A stretch of 64,000 bases of DNA from Rhynochetos jubatus (Eukaryota; Chordata; Aves; Eurypygiformes; Rhynochetidae), in NCBI GenBank assembly GCA_027574665.1, contig CM050648.1:50081200-50145199 (forward strand). Direction: 5' to 3'. This document shows positions 26,016 through 38,175 of the stretch, piece after piece. Every line of letters starts with the position of its first letter. Positions within the stretch are counted from its first letter, which is position 1. A program made the position numbers and the translations under genes. The notes beneath the pieces were generated by a model. That model was not told the DNA's origin and did not search any database. It saw only the letters and a program-made list of their open reading frames with translations.

Positions 26016-26119
26016 GCAACCTGGTCTAGTGGAGGGTGTCCCTGCCCATGGCAGGGGGGTTGGAACTGGATGGTCTTTAGGGTCCCTTCCAACCCAAACC
26101 ATTCTATGATTCCATGATC
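26016..26119 (+). mobile_element. CR1 LINE 3' end
   Basis: This is a textbook avian CR1 3' terminus. It reads from CAACCTGGTCTAGTGGAGGG through TGTCCCTGCCCATGGCAGG, TTGGAACTGGATGGTCTTTA and GGTCCCTTCCAACCCAAACC, and ends in the short octamer-type tail ATTCTATGATTCCATGAT. Only ~104 bp is present, the usual 5' truncation. There is no coding sequence. Confidence 0.93.
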
Positions 26120-26972
26120 TGGGTGAAGCTTTAACCAGGTGTCTCTCCCCATTCATCAATACCTCTGAGATGCTTAGGTATGATACTTGCCCAGCCCAAA
26201 TCAGGAGGAACGGAAGTTTAAAGGTGTCTCTATCCTGGTAGCTGAATATGCTGTGATTCATGTTGCTTTTCTCACGTCTCCTTGGTTCTCCCTTTACGCT
26301 TGTACAACACTGATGACAAAGCAGAAATGTGCAGTGAAGATCTTTGTGACTTATCAGGGGTGGGAAACCACCCCTTTTATCCTCCCTCAATAAATCCCAC
26401 AATTGAAGGGAAGTGGCATAGGTGGCAACTTTTGCAGCAAAACTCCCTCTCACCAGACATCTTTAGGTCATTGTTATCATATATTGACAGCAATTCTACT
26501 CTACGTACAGTCTTGGATTTGACTCTGAGGTTTTACTGTGTGTCCTGTCACTTCCAGAAATTCAGGAAACATCACAGGCTGAAATTTAAGCAGAAAAGAG
26601 TCATTATTCTTAGAGACTGTTACTCAACACTTCATGGTGACTCATGCAAATTGACTCTGACAGGTAGCTATCAAACACCCCTGTATCTCCTTTAGAGCTT
26701 GCACAGCCACAAGAAATCTATCTGGATCTGACTAGATCCTGAAAATAATTCCTCACAGTCAGAAACACTTGACTCCATCACCTGAAGCAAACAACCTGGA
26801 TTAACCAGCTTGTTAACCACCTGTTTTCTTTGACTGTTGCACAGTTACAGCAGATTTCAAATGCTGTTTTCCTTGTAATCAATACATTCAGAACTGGGCT
26901 TAATCCACTGGCATTTTAGCCATCATCCTTTCTGCTTCGTTAGTTCGAGGTCATCTAAATTGTACAGTATAG

Positions 26973-27054
26973 CTGATCCTGCCTTAAGGCAGGGGGATGC
27001 TCTAGGTGACCTTTTAAGGTCCCTTCCAACTCTGTTTTCGATGATTCTGTGATA
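26973..27054 (+). mobile_element. CR1 LINE 3' end, second fragment
   Basis: It has CTGATCCTGCCTTAAGGCAG, a GGTGACCTTTTAAGGTCCC block, CTTCCAACTCTG and the tail GATGATTCTGTGAT. It is more diverged than the copy at 26016, suggesting an older insertion or a different CR1 subfamily. Confidence 0.85.
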
Positions 27055-27233
27055 TGATCTGTCAAGACAAAATAGATGAGCGGGTACTTAGGGGTATTTA
27101 GGATATATCTTCATCGCTAATATGGTTTGATACCTATGCAGTTTTCCTGCTTAGATCCATAGCAGTCAATTTTGACTTTTAGGAGGTGCTTTTTAAATGC
27201 TGGTGGAAAATGTCTGTATGACTCTCAGATACT

Positions 27234-27269
27234 AAAAAAAAAGAAAAAAAAAAAAAAGAAAAAGAAAAA
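27234..27269 (+). repeat. A-rich low-complexity tract
   Basis: The tract is poly-A interrupted by single G bases, with a terminal (GAAAAA)-like pattern. No retroposed sequence was recognised immediately upstream, so I do not call it a poly-A tail. Confidence 0.8.
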
Positions 27270-27929
27270 GTCAGGGATTGTTGGCATGTAACAAAGGCAC
27301 ATCTCCCGCTCTGTGTCTGCTGCTACCACACAGCAGAGATTAAAGGCATGACTAGATGTACAAGTTGAACCACAGGCTATTGGGGACACGTGCATTAGTG
27401 ATGTCTAATAAGAATCTATTGGTGTGGCAACTGGAATAACACAGGCTGGTTAGTGAAGATGACTATAACACTGCAGTAAGGCGACCTGTACGCAAATGCT
27501 AGTCGCTAGGTCACGCTTCGTATTTATAATGGACGTTCTTTAGCAGAGGCAGGCTGGAGGTTGAATATTTCCTGTATTTAAGGCCAAGCATACACATCAC
27601 GGGCTCGTTGTGTCCTTGAGCCTCTTTCTTAATTTATGCTGAGCAGTGTTCTCAGCTGTAGTGATTACCAAAGGTAGCTTTGATGGAGACCGCAGGAGGG
27701 AAATGAAGTCTCTGACAGGGTTCCCGTGCAGCCAGTTCATGGTGATGCTGTTGTGTAGAGTCGGCTGAAGTCAGCAGGTCAGATAGAGACTTCTACAGTC
27801 GGCTTATGGAGAAACTCCCTTGCTCTAGAGGATTTAAATGGGAACACTGTCAGGTTTAGTGTTCCCGTTGAGCTCAATTTTCTTGGCGGACTCTGAGTGG
27901 AGAGAAAGTCTCAAATGCAGCCCAACCCT

Positions 27930-28045
27930 AGGTCATTAGGGGCTTTAAAAGATTACAGTGAGGACCTTGAATTGTATCTAGTAATAAACGGGGCATTAGC
28001 AGAGTGTCTGGAGCTCACAATGGCTTTGCATAGTAATACCCCAAA
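27930..28045 (+). repeat. Ancient LINE-derived fossil (L3/CR1-like), copy 2
   Basis: It shows 'ggtcattaggggctttaaaagattaca', 'ggaccttgaattgtatc' and 'ggggcattagcagagtgtctgg', the same segment order as the copy at 25670. Similarity between the two is in spaced blocks, consistent with great age. The exact family is uncertain. Confidence 0.4.
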
Positions 28046-31000
28046 TGCAAAAAAATTAAGTATACCGCTTAGATGAAAATTTACTTGGTTTGGTCGGAGG
28101 AAAGCAGGGAAGGGTGAAGGCAGTGGAAGAAAGACACAGAAAGTTTGTGGTTTTAAGCCACTTAGTGAGCTGAGCTAGCTAATGGGAGAGAGAGTCCTCC
28201 CTTTTAAATTAATTGAGCTAATGCAGTCTTACCTGAATCCACTCGATGGTAGCAGATTCTGTGTTCAAAATGAGAATTCAACTCCTTGTAAATAAATAGC
28301 ACAGAAACATCCTTCTGGCATTCACAAAGAGGGATGTTTTATCAGCGGTTTCAGCAGATAGCCTAGAGATTGAGTGGGTTCAAAAATGGAGTCCCTCTTA
28401 CGAGCTGAAATGATCTTTGGAAACTAAAGGCATATAAAAAAGGGGACAAGGTAGAAAACCTCACATAACCACTTCTCATACTTTCCATCTGTTCTATCAA
28501 GGCCTTTCAGTGTTCCATGTTCTCAGTCCAGAAATTTTCACTGTCACCAACTTACTCATTCAAAACAAACAATGTAAGATTTAAAAACACTGAGTGTTCG
28601 CAGTTAGTGAATGTATGCATCTATAGGTACAGCAGTGTGATGTGATCATGCATCACCACACTCTGGACAGTGGGGTAAAAGGTATGCTAAGAGAACAGGA
28701 GCGCAGCAGTAAATGTGACATTCATGTGCTCAGAGCGCGTGCAAAGGGAACGAACATCAGTTTGCTGCCCTACTGCACGACGGCGTTGCGGTTCCAGAAG
28801 ATACCTCCACACTGAAATCAGTCTGTATCGTTCAGAATTCTGTCTCATCAAAGGTGTAGAATTGTTTGTCCACGGAGTTCTTGTAAGCTGTAATGCTGGT
28901 TTCACCCTGGACACCCTGCGCAACGTTATTGCATGCAATCCTTAAAATCAGCTGGTCTTTGTGACAAAGGGTAGTCACTGAAAAGGATGCTGTAGCATGA
29001 AAGGGGGGTATGTGGGCAGCTGCATTTCTAGTTAGCGCTCAAGTCTCCTCCTTTTGGAGACCCGCGCTTTATTGATCCTGATTTATTTGCAGAAGAAAAA
29101 TAAACAGAACTCCAGAACTTACATCTTCTTTCAAAACAGGGTTGAAGGAATTGAACGGAGACTGACAGGAGCGCTTAGCGCTGTGGATATCTATATTCTG
29201 TCTTGCCAAAGGGTAAATAGAGGACATTCATTTGTTCATCAGCTTCCAAATCTCCTCTCGCCCCCTCCCGAAGGGAGGAGGGAAGAAAAAATAATTTGGA
29301 GAAGGGGGTTCTGAATACTTCGTATTCTCTTTTGCCCATTTCTAGCGGAGCCAGGCATGAACAATTAAATCTAGGGCTTCCCTGTGGTCTGTGAATAACA
29401 CAGCACAGTGCTAACCATCAGGGCACAAAGGCAGACAACAAAAGGGGCTTTTTTATTTTTTGTTTACCCTTCAGGACACTGTTTACCTTATCACTGAAGG
29501 GGAAGTTATCATCTCATCCCTTTTGGAAATCGTACTGGGTTGATTCTGTACCTCCAGCTATCGGACTGGCTAGTGATGAAGTGGGCACGTCAGCCGGGGG
29601 TTAGGGAAGTCATAGCGGGAGCTGTTGCGCTCGCTCCCTCCGTCTTTCCCTCTGCCTCTTGCTCCTTCTCTGTCAAACCATTTTCTCTCTCTTTCAGCCG
29701 GAATGATTCTTTTTTTCCTTCCCCCTCCCCTCTAAATTTACTTCACAGCAGATTGTCTTGTAGTAAATCACCAAAAACCCAAATAGCACTAAAGCATTCT
29801 GATACAACATTAGCATTTGCTTAACAAGCACAAGATAAACATTAAACAAAGAACTGCATTTCTTTATTAGAGGCTGCAAGATACATAATCCATGAGCACA
29901 AGAAACATGGGACCCAGTGGATATGCAGATGTGTGTTATTTCATTGGCGCTGGGCGGCCTTGTTAGAAAAGGTTTTCATCTGAAGGCTTGGGGGTGGATA
30001 GTTGACTGTCCCTGGTGGGGCTGTAACTAGATACGGAGACTGTTGCAAGCTAGGCTGGGCTCCCTGGTGGATGCACTGATTGGACAGCCCGAGGAAAACT
30101 TGGGAAGCATCAGGAAGTGAACTCAATCACCTTGGGGATGAGAGGGGAGAACCAGATGAAGGCATTTGACTTCTTTTGTAACTCCCACTAAGGACAGATT
30201 GCCAGTGCGATCCAGCCTCCATAACTGCAAATCAGGCCCTTTCCCCTATGCCGATTTCATTAGAATGGCCAGCATGGTGCAAAGAGGAGGGAGGGAAAAA
30301 AAGGTTAGACACAGTAATTTTACAGGCAGGCGGGTACAAAAAAAATCTGCATAATTAAGCAGTCAAGGCTGCTAATAGGGGAGTTTATATGCTCTGGGAC
30401 CAGGCAAGGGCAGCACATATGGATATAGCACTGGATATTAAATCTACGGCATGCAGACTTACTCCAGGGCCCTTAGAGAAAAGGCTAATTATAGAGAGAG
30501 GAATTGTGTTTACTGGTCTGTCTTGGGCAAAGATGTTGAGAGAAGTGCAACCAAGTTTTGCAGTTAGACATGAACAGTCTGTTAATAGAGATATCAAAAA
30601 TATGTGGTTGTGGTTGCTTCATATCTAATCAACAGGAAATCACAGATTCTGAGACCCCCTTCTCCCAGTTAAATGAGGAGGGGAAAACACATACATATAC
30701 ATATTCCGGATGCAGGATGTGAATGTGTTCATTATTAAATTGCTGGAATTTAATCTGAACCAAGCTCTTTATCATCAATAAATTATATTTAGCAGTTTAC
30801 CCTAGTTTAGCTACTCCTGTTTAAAAATGTCAGTGCTTCTGGGTATAAGCTCCAAGTCAGCATTTAAATATAAATGGATAATATGAATGGAAGTTGCAAC
30901 GGGCAGGACTGAGCAGTTACAGAAAGGGTATGTTTATGTAACAAGTCCTGACGTGGTGGACATTAACATTTCATAATGCAGATCAAAGGTATGGAGAAGA

Positions 31001-34000
31001 CCCAAGAGCCCTCAGTCAGAGGCCCCTAGCAACTGTCTAGTATGTTCCATGAGATGATTTCTCCAAATTAGGAAGACTTAGACTTTTCTTTATCTATAAA
31101 GATATATAGAGTTATTTTTTAATGCTTTTGAGTAGCCTTTTTCCAGTTCCCTACCCACTCCCCAAGGAAAGAAGTGTCTCATTGTACTGAAGGGAGAAGG
31201 CTATCAAGGCATTATCATGAAACGGTGCCTCATATCTATAACTGGTAGGAGAAGCCAGTGTCCACTGCCTGTTTTAATTTAGCATTTTACTGCTTTACGC
31301 TTTTGTCTGGGTTTTTTTGTCTTTCGATGGAAGCTCTACCATCATGGGTAGCCCTGTTCTGGAATCCTGGAAAGCAGGAGTGTCAATCATGGCCTCATTC
31401 AGCAGGGTGCCAGAGCCACGTGTGAGATGCCTGATACCCACCAGCACCTTGGGAATTCAGTATGGTTGTGAGGCGTTACGGAGCATGCAGGAAGAAGCCC
31501 TTGGTGTGGCTTCCCCTATTGCATGGTTGGGGAAAAGCAAACCAGCATTCAGGGAATTCACTGAAGTTTTGTGTGGAGTCTGGAATTCTTTGCTTGTTTT
31601 TAATCTTTGGGTAATTTGTGTTCATCTTCTCCTCCTGCTCAGCTGGGATGCCCTCACTGTACTGCAGTTTTCTTTCCTGTGCAGAGCCATCTCACTTACC
31701 GGTCTTTACACCAGTTCCCTGCTCCTTTGTTTAGATTTTTAAATTTGACATGGAAACAAATGCACATGTGTGCATATGTGTGCACACACTCACTTTTTCA
31801 CGGTTTGCATGTCAAAGGATTAATGAAAATCCGAGCGCAGCAATTTTTCCATATGTTGGCGAGAAAATCTTCCTTAAAACATTGGCAGGGTGTCTGTAAT
31901 GATGGTATTAAAGCATCAGGATTGCCTCTTGTGAAACACAGTTTGGGGGCAGTTGTGTTATCGGTTTAGGTGTGAATAATATAAAATTGTGGAAGATGCT
32001 TGTTTGGAGGCCTGTTTCAAAAATAAGCTGCAATTGCCAAAAGACAGAATAACTTTTCGCTAGTGAGGAGCAAGCGGATAACCTGTCAATAGTGATGATC
32101 TAATGGCAGTCTCCAAGCTGTGTTGTGTCATCAGCCAGCTGTCAATCCCACCAGCGTGTCTCAAAAGCACTAATTGTTGTGATAGTATCAGTGTGAAAGC
32201 TGCTAAGAAAAAAAACATAGTCCCTTGGTGCCGCTTTGTAAAAGATAGGTTGAGGATCAAAGTTCAGCTTGGTTTGACTGGATTTTATTTTTGCTTGCAT
32301 AGCTACCTGTTAACACATTACTAAGCACCTAATTGTAGCTGGTTGCAGCTACAGTTATTTTGTTGGTAAAAGACAGCAATCAAGCTGACTGCAGTCTCCT
32401 TCAGAAAAGGTTTTTGCCAGCTTCTGATAAAAGCATCTTCTCTTCTCCCCTGCAGCCCCATCAGGCTTGGATCGGGAGAAAAATGCCTGCTCATCCTCAT
32501 TCAGGTTGATATTAGAGACCTGCTCTGGCTATACTTTAAAGAGTAATTCAAAATGTAAGGAGTGATCCTGCTTAAGTAGTAGTTCATGCATCATTTCTAT
32601 GTATCTTTTATTGATACACTTGTATCCATATTGCTGTTCTTCCACCTTCTCTTTCTGGAGTGCAGTTCACTCCTTGCTTGATTGTTAAGACTTGCAAAAG
32701 AGCAGAAGGTATTTCTCCTTCTCTTTTGATTAGGAGCTTCAAAGACAGAAATAATATCTGTGTTTAGATAGAGTCTAATATAACACTGGCATTAGAAGAG
32801 ATGTATAATTATAACTAGCAGACACCTGTCAGTAATGTTCTCTCAATATTCCTCCACTGTTATTTTTGGCTCCTTTTTGCTCCGTTAATCCACCCATTCC
32901 AGTCTCCAAATCCCACTGCTTTTTCCTTCTCATCATCTCAAAGATCTCTCCATTTCTTTCCACCTCTACAGCCAGTTCTCTTATTAGAAGCCAAGTTATA
33001 ATTCACTTTAACCATGTTGCTTTCCCCCAGACCAGACAACTGCAGCCGCCTTCTGGATACTGATTTATGGGATTTACTTAGTTACTTGGGTTACTCTTAC
33101 CCCTTTATCAAGGGTACCTTGTGATCATTTTCCAAGATTTCTATCCAACCCCACTGACGCTCCCTCATTGAGATTCCTGTATCCCTACCTCTGTGCTCTT
33201 CTAGTGCTCACAGCTTTGAACACCTATTTCTGGAGTCACTGCCAACGTCTTTTGTCGTAGGGCTCTTGTGCTTTGAAAAAATGCTGTCAGGACCCCTGCA
33301 CAGCTCTGCCTTGTCCAGCTTTGTGTCCTCTTCGACATCCAAGTTCTGCCATGCTTGCCTGGAGTGATTGTTTCAGAAAAAAAGAACACAAATATGTGTG
33401 CCTTATCCAGTGTTCCCAGTCCCATTCTTTTCTGGCTGCTTGTCCTCACACAGAGGTTCTCTGGGCTGGGGCCACCTGGCTGGAATTTAGTGTGAGCTGT
33501 GGGGAATGGGTAACAAGGCCAGGTGACAGTATATTTGGCTGCTCTTCTCATTCCTTCAAGCTCTGACAGGTTACAACCACAGAACCACTCACCTGCCCGC
33601 ATCTCTTTCGCTCTCAGACATCTTCAGATGGTCTAGAAAAATACATTTTCAAGGAGATTCAAGTGACTGGGCATTAAGGATTTGGCAAAGCTTATGCAAG
33701 CAGCAGGATTTGGGACCCAATCCTGCAGATACTCAGGGCATTTTACAAAGCCCAGAGTACAGAGAGAGCCAAGAGAGGAGAGGCTATATTTATCCTGGTA
33801 GGCAACACCAGGGACATGAAAACAATTGACCCCTTTGTTTCTATTTCTCCCCACTTTGGCAACCCTGCCAGGCCTAATTTAGCATCTGTACTCACCTTCC
33901 CTGAAGGCAATGCAGTCTTTGACTTGGCTTGAAACTGTTTTCCCAGAAACCCGTATGTCAGCTGGCATAGGGAGAGATTTCTTGGAGAATGGGTGTACGA

Positions 34001-34360
34001 GCTGGGTTCTGTGGTTCCTTAGTTGTTCTGCCGCTCGGGTGTACCTCAGGAGACTTAGCAGTCTGATGAAGGCATTGTTCTAAAATGTCAAAAGGACCTC
34101 TGGGCACAAAGTATCACGTCCTTCAGAACCACCCAACTCGTGCGAAAGCGAAAGAGGTGCAGCCATAGGGAAAATGTCAAGCTGGGACTGAATAGCTGCG
34201 AGCGTCATTGCCACCAGTAAACAGGATCACTTATTTGACCGGGGTAAAATGAACGCTAAAAATACACGGTGCCCATCCTTTTCTTCCATTCAGTATTGCA
34301 ATCCAGCTGCTGAGCCAGGGAGTTTTGTCTGCATTTGTGACACATCCTGCGTTAAAAAAT
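28046..34360. other. Intronic DNA, possible conserved stretch, no gene recognised
   Basis: 30360-30830 is unique sequence with many homeodomain-like cores (GGCTAATTATAG, CATTATTAAATTGC, CATCAATAAATTATATTTAG) and could be a conserved element. A minus-strand frame at 30126-29941 (61 codons) has a protein-like composition (QPSLQQSPYLVTAPPG) but no recognised homologue, and an in-frame stop lies directly before it. A short GC stem (CTCCC-GAA-GGGAG) lies near 29266. Nothing else was recognised. Confidence 0.5.
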
Positions 34361-34382
34361 ATAAATAAATAAATAAATAAAT
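34361..34382 (+). repeat. (ATAA)n microsatellite
   Basis: Five and a half perfect tandem copies of the tetranucleotide, following an A-run. Confidence 0.9.
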
Positions 34383-37300
34383 CATGGAACATACAGTAGA
34401 TGCATTTTACTGCCAGAGTGGAACTTCACAGTCCTACCAAGGGACCTTTTTGTAATGTTTGTAATGTGCTGCTATTGTGCTTTAGCAAAGAAAAATGTCA
34501 CTGCTGGGCTTTATTTTTAACAGACTTTTTTAACATCAATTAATGCAAGCAAATGTAGTGAAGCAGATCTTACTTTTTATTTATATTTGGGTGAAAGCAG
34601 TGAGGGGGCTTGGGGGAGCAACATGCATGGGCAGGGAGCGGAGGGGGCAGAAAGGGAGTTTCTTCTGCAGTTCTGCAGCGGAGAAGTGGATTTTTTTTAA
34701 AGGTGTGTCAGTGCAGATGGGCACCCACCTTCCGCTGGCAGTCACTGGGGTTGAGAAATCAAGCTGCCTTTGAATGTGTCACTCATGTTGCATCTTCAGA
34801 AAATACATTACAAAGCATGCAGCCAAAGTTATCCAACGTTGAAAGACTGTATGCTCCATTGGTGTTTGCTCGGCTGAAATCAGTCAACCCCCATGAATCC
34901 TCTTTTTATTATAAGAGGTAAAATGATCAGGTCACCCTAAGAAGTGACATTTGTTACTTCTTGCATCCACCTCCTAAGAGTTGCGTCATATTATATTTCC
35001 TTCATGCTTGAAACCATTACACCTCCAGTGTTTTCTAGCTTTCTCCTGTTTCTGTAACACAAACACACATGCAAGATTGTAGGCAAACTCTTCCCTTCCG
35101 ACATTGATTTGTTTTGTACTGCTGGGAAGAGACATCACTCCAGACTTCAGCAATGAAACGTGCACTTCTTCCACGTGGGCCTTTCACAGAATTAAAGGTG
35201 GAAGAAACCTGTTATTTGGCAGGTTATTTTTTACTTACCATGATGTTACAGAGTTTTGATCCAGGCACAGAGGGCATAAAACATGCGATTGAAAGATAAC
35301 ATGCTGTACGTGATGTCATATTTTACCACCACTGTGAGCCAAGGGCAAACCAACAACTTTAATTTGGAATTTTCCTGCTATTGCCACTTTTTACTGAAAC
35401 TTTCAGAGTGGTTTATTTTCCAAGAAACGCTGGTGTTTTGGTGTGTCAGCCAACTTTCTGTTTGCTATAGCTCACTTTCAAGTTGTTTTTTTTTCTCTTC
35501 ATAGCTTGTTATTTTATCTTTTGGGGGAGAGGAAGGGTGTGTCAGTCGCATATATGAAATGTTGGGAAGAGAAGAGGGTGGGTAGGTGGGTTGCGAGTAT
35601 GGCTCTCGGTTTGGTTGTCCCGCCTCGCCTACTGCTCTGCGGGCAGTCTTCGTCAACTATTATTTTCAGTTCTGATCTTTGGCTTCTGGTGCCCAGCTGA
35701 ACTACAGAGGCTGCCCACCTTTTCTGCTGTGTAATTTTCAAGGATTTAACACAGCAATTTTTCTTCTTCTCCCCTGCCATATCATATATCAAGTCCAGCT
35801 ATCAACCAGAAATGAACATCAGCAAAACATGCCACTTGTTTGTAAAAGTGTCACGGGATCGAAATCTGCCTGCTTCTCTCTTAGCAAAACACGTCGCCGA
35901 ATCCAAGAGTGGGCTCTTGCTGGTCAGCGGTACACAGCATAGCAAGCGAGTTTGCCCTCTTGCTCTCCCCCCATCTCTTTTTTTCCTTCTTCTGACTTCT
36001 AAAGTGCCCCTGGTTTTCCAAATATGACTAGAGGGTCAATAGTCCTCCTTGACCTTATTTTCTGTTGTTCAGATCTTGCCTAGCGTTAAATCCCTCCACT
36101 CACCTCCAGGTTTAATAAATTAAAAGTTGCTTCTTGAGTGAGGTGAAGGTAGCGATTGAAGGGGCTGGGGGATATATTCTACCTGCTTTACATCTTTGCG
36201 TCTTGGATGCTTGTTTTCCCTAATTGTTTGGAGAAAGACTGACAACTAAGCATAACATGCCGAGTAAATACAGAAACTTGCTGCCTCCAAGGTTTGTAAT
36301 GAAGACTCTTCGTTCTAAACAGTCAGGGCTTCCAAACAGTGGCCCTTCCGCTTTCAAAAAAGAAAAGACCAGGCACATTAAATGCACATCTTGGATAATT
36401 CTGTTAAGAAAAGCTTTTTTTTTCTTAATACCATCAAGAGTTTGATGATGAAAACAGAATCCTCTGGAGCTGGCCTTCATTACATCATCAGGGTATACGA
36501 TCTTTAAATGGCAGCTTAAATGAACCTGCTCAGGTCTTGGACAAATTGCCATAAAATTAAGAAATTAAAAAATTGCTAACAACAAAGATGCCCACAGCAT
36601 CTTTACCATTCCACATGCTAGCTGTAGGAATATTTTAAACTTGGTTTGGGTTTTTTTACGGGCAGTAATGCCTGGGATTGCTGTGTACTCGGGATGGCTG
36701 TCCTCCTGGCAGTCTTCTCTTTCTGGTTAAATGTGAAAAAACCTGGGTCCGCAAGTACTGTGTGTGTCTCTTTCCATTCTTCTGCTTATTCAACTGTGTC
36801 AACAGTATGTGTGGATAAATAAAATATCAAGAATGCTGGTATCATCCTCCTTTTCCCCTTTCCCTCCTCTAACTTACAATAATGTCGGGCAAAGGTCTAC
36901 TTAACATAACACAGTTACGATAACTAGTACATTTGTATTTCTGCTATGATGAGAGGTCTGCTGTAGTGAGACTCATCCACTGTTGCTGCTTCTTCTCAGC
37001 AGTGTTAATTATTCTTCAGGCTCGTGTAGCGTGTGTATGGAAACACAAAATAAGCGATCAGGGAGTAGGATATTTTTGGGTTTATTTGTTGTGTCAGTGA
37101 CACTTCCACTCTGACACAAACTCACAGCACAACACTCCTGATCTGTAATGAGGTTGTGTCCCAGGATGTGTATTAAAAGCACTAAATAGTCCCTTGCTTA
37201 TTCAAAATCCTCATTTATCTGAATTAATTTTGTGTCCCCCATTTCATTTGGGTAAATTAGGTTTCACAGTTTCACAATTTGATCACAAGTCTCACAATGT

Positions 37301-37487
37301 TCCGTGCTTCTTTTTCAACCTGAGCCCCTGAAATGACAGTACGGCATCAAAATCTCACCCTCCCCTGTTAAAAGGAAAAATGAAGTACTCACTTTCCTTG
37401 TCACACAGAAACCCTCTGAGGGGAAACTGCCCAAACCCGAACGCCCAGTGTAGAATACCAGGTTAATACTGGTTAAGTGTCATGTGT
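34383..37487. other. Intronic DNA, no gene recognised
   Basis: No exon or transposon was recognised. At 37089-37119 there is a perfect 9-bp inverted repeat, TTGTGTCAG / CTGACACAA, with a 13-base spacer; the left arm also begins the 13-bp palindrome GTGTCA-G-TGACAC. A homopolymer T run of 8-10 bases occurs near 36416. Confidence 0.6.

Positions 37488-37518
<31 letters not shown>
37488..37518 (+). repeat. Compound (TA)10(CA)5 microsatellite
   Basis: Ten TA units pass directly into five CA units. A separate short CA run lies at 38280-38292. Confidence 0.95.
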
Positions 37519-37519
<1 letters not shown>

Positions 37520-37569
37520 CGTTTAAATTTCATTATTTTTAACCCCTTCTCCTGATTTTGCAGTAATAA

Positions 37570-38070
37570 ATTCGGTTTCAGCAACCACCGGACACCTGGC
37601 GCGTGCACCCACAGCACATGCTGGGCTGGGCCGGGTGGGCTGCGGCGGGTACAGAGGGACCCCCGCAGTTTCGCACGCTTCTCCCGTGGGCACGCAGGGT
37701 TCGTGGGCACAACCGAGTGGGGAGCAGGTCTCTGCTTCAGCCTCCCAGAGGGGGGATTTCACTAGAGGGGTGACTGCCACACCGGGGGCCAACGGCCCGT
37801 TTGGTGTCCAACTCCTGGCCCAACAAAAAGATGGCCGGAGTCCAGCCCAGCCCTCGCAGACGGCGTGGAGCTGGGCCGCTGCCCCGCGTGTGCTCTGTGC
37901 CCACCACAGAGAGACTTGCGGTGTTGGGGGGTGAGGGAACGGGAGCGGGCACGCCGGCCACGCGGCCTGCCGGGGTCGAGGCTCGGCCCCGCCGGGGCCC
38001 GGCAGCGAGGGGCCTGTTCCCCGGCGGGAACGGGGCTGCCAGAAGCTGTGCCGGCTCCTGGGAAGGGAAG
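37570..38070. promoter_or_regulatory. Intronic CpG island
   Basis: About 500 bp of very GC-rich, CpG-dense sequence begins abruptly in AT-rich intron. It contains GGCGCGTGC, GGCTGCGGCGGG, CACGCCGGCCACGCGGCC and GCCCCGCCGGGGCCCGG. It is flanked downstream by G/A-rich sequence (38070-38175) and a pyrimidine tract. No TATA box or recognisable first exon is evident. Such islands can be alternative or lncRNA promoters, or germline-methylated bodies; which applies cannot be read from sequence. All frames on both strands are long here because of base composition. Confidence 0.7.
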
Positions 38071-38175
38071 GTGTTGGGTAAAGCATTTCAGGGGGAAGGC
38101 TGGAGGGGGTGGGAAAGAGAGGGAGAGGGGGAATTTGGCATTTGCCCAAAGCCCCGGGGAAAGAAGGGGGTGGAA

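Noticed and set aside
37523-38149. 208-codon minus-strand open frame, the longest in the window
   Set aside because: It coincides with the CpG island, where AT-rich stop codons are rare and long frames exist on both strands. The product is Pro/Arg/Ala-rich with no domain.
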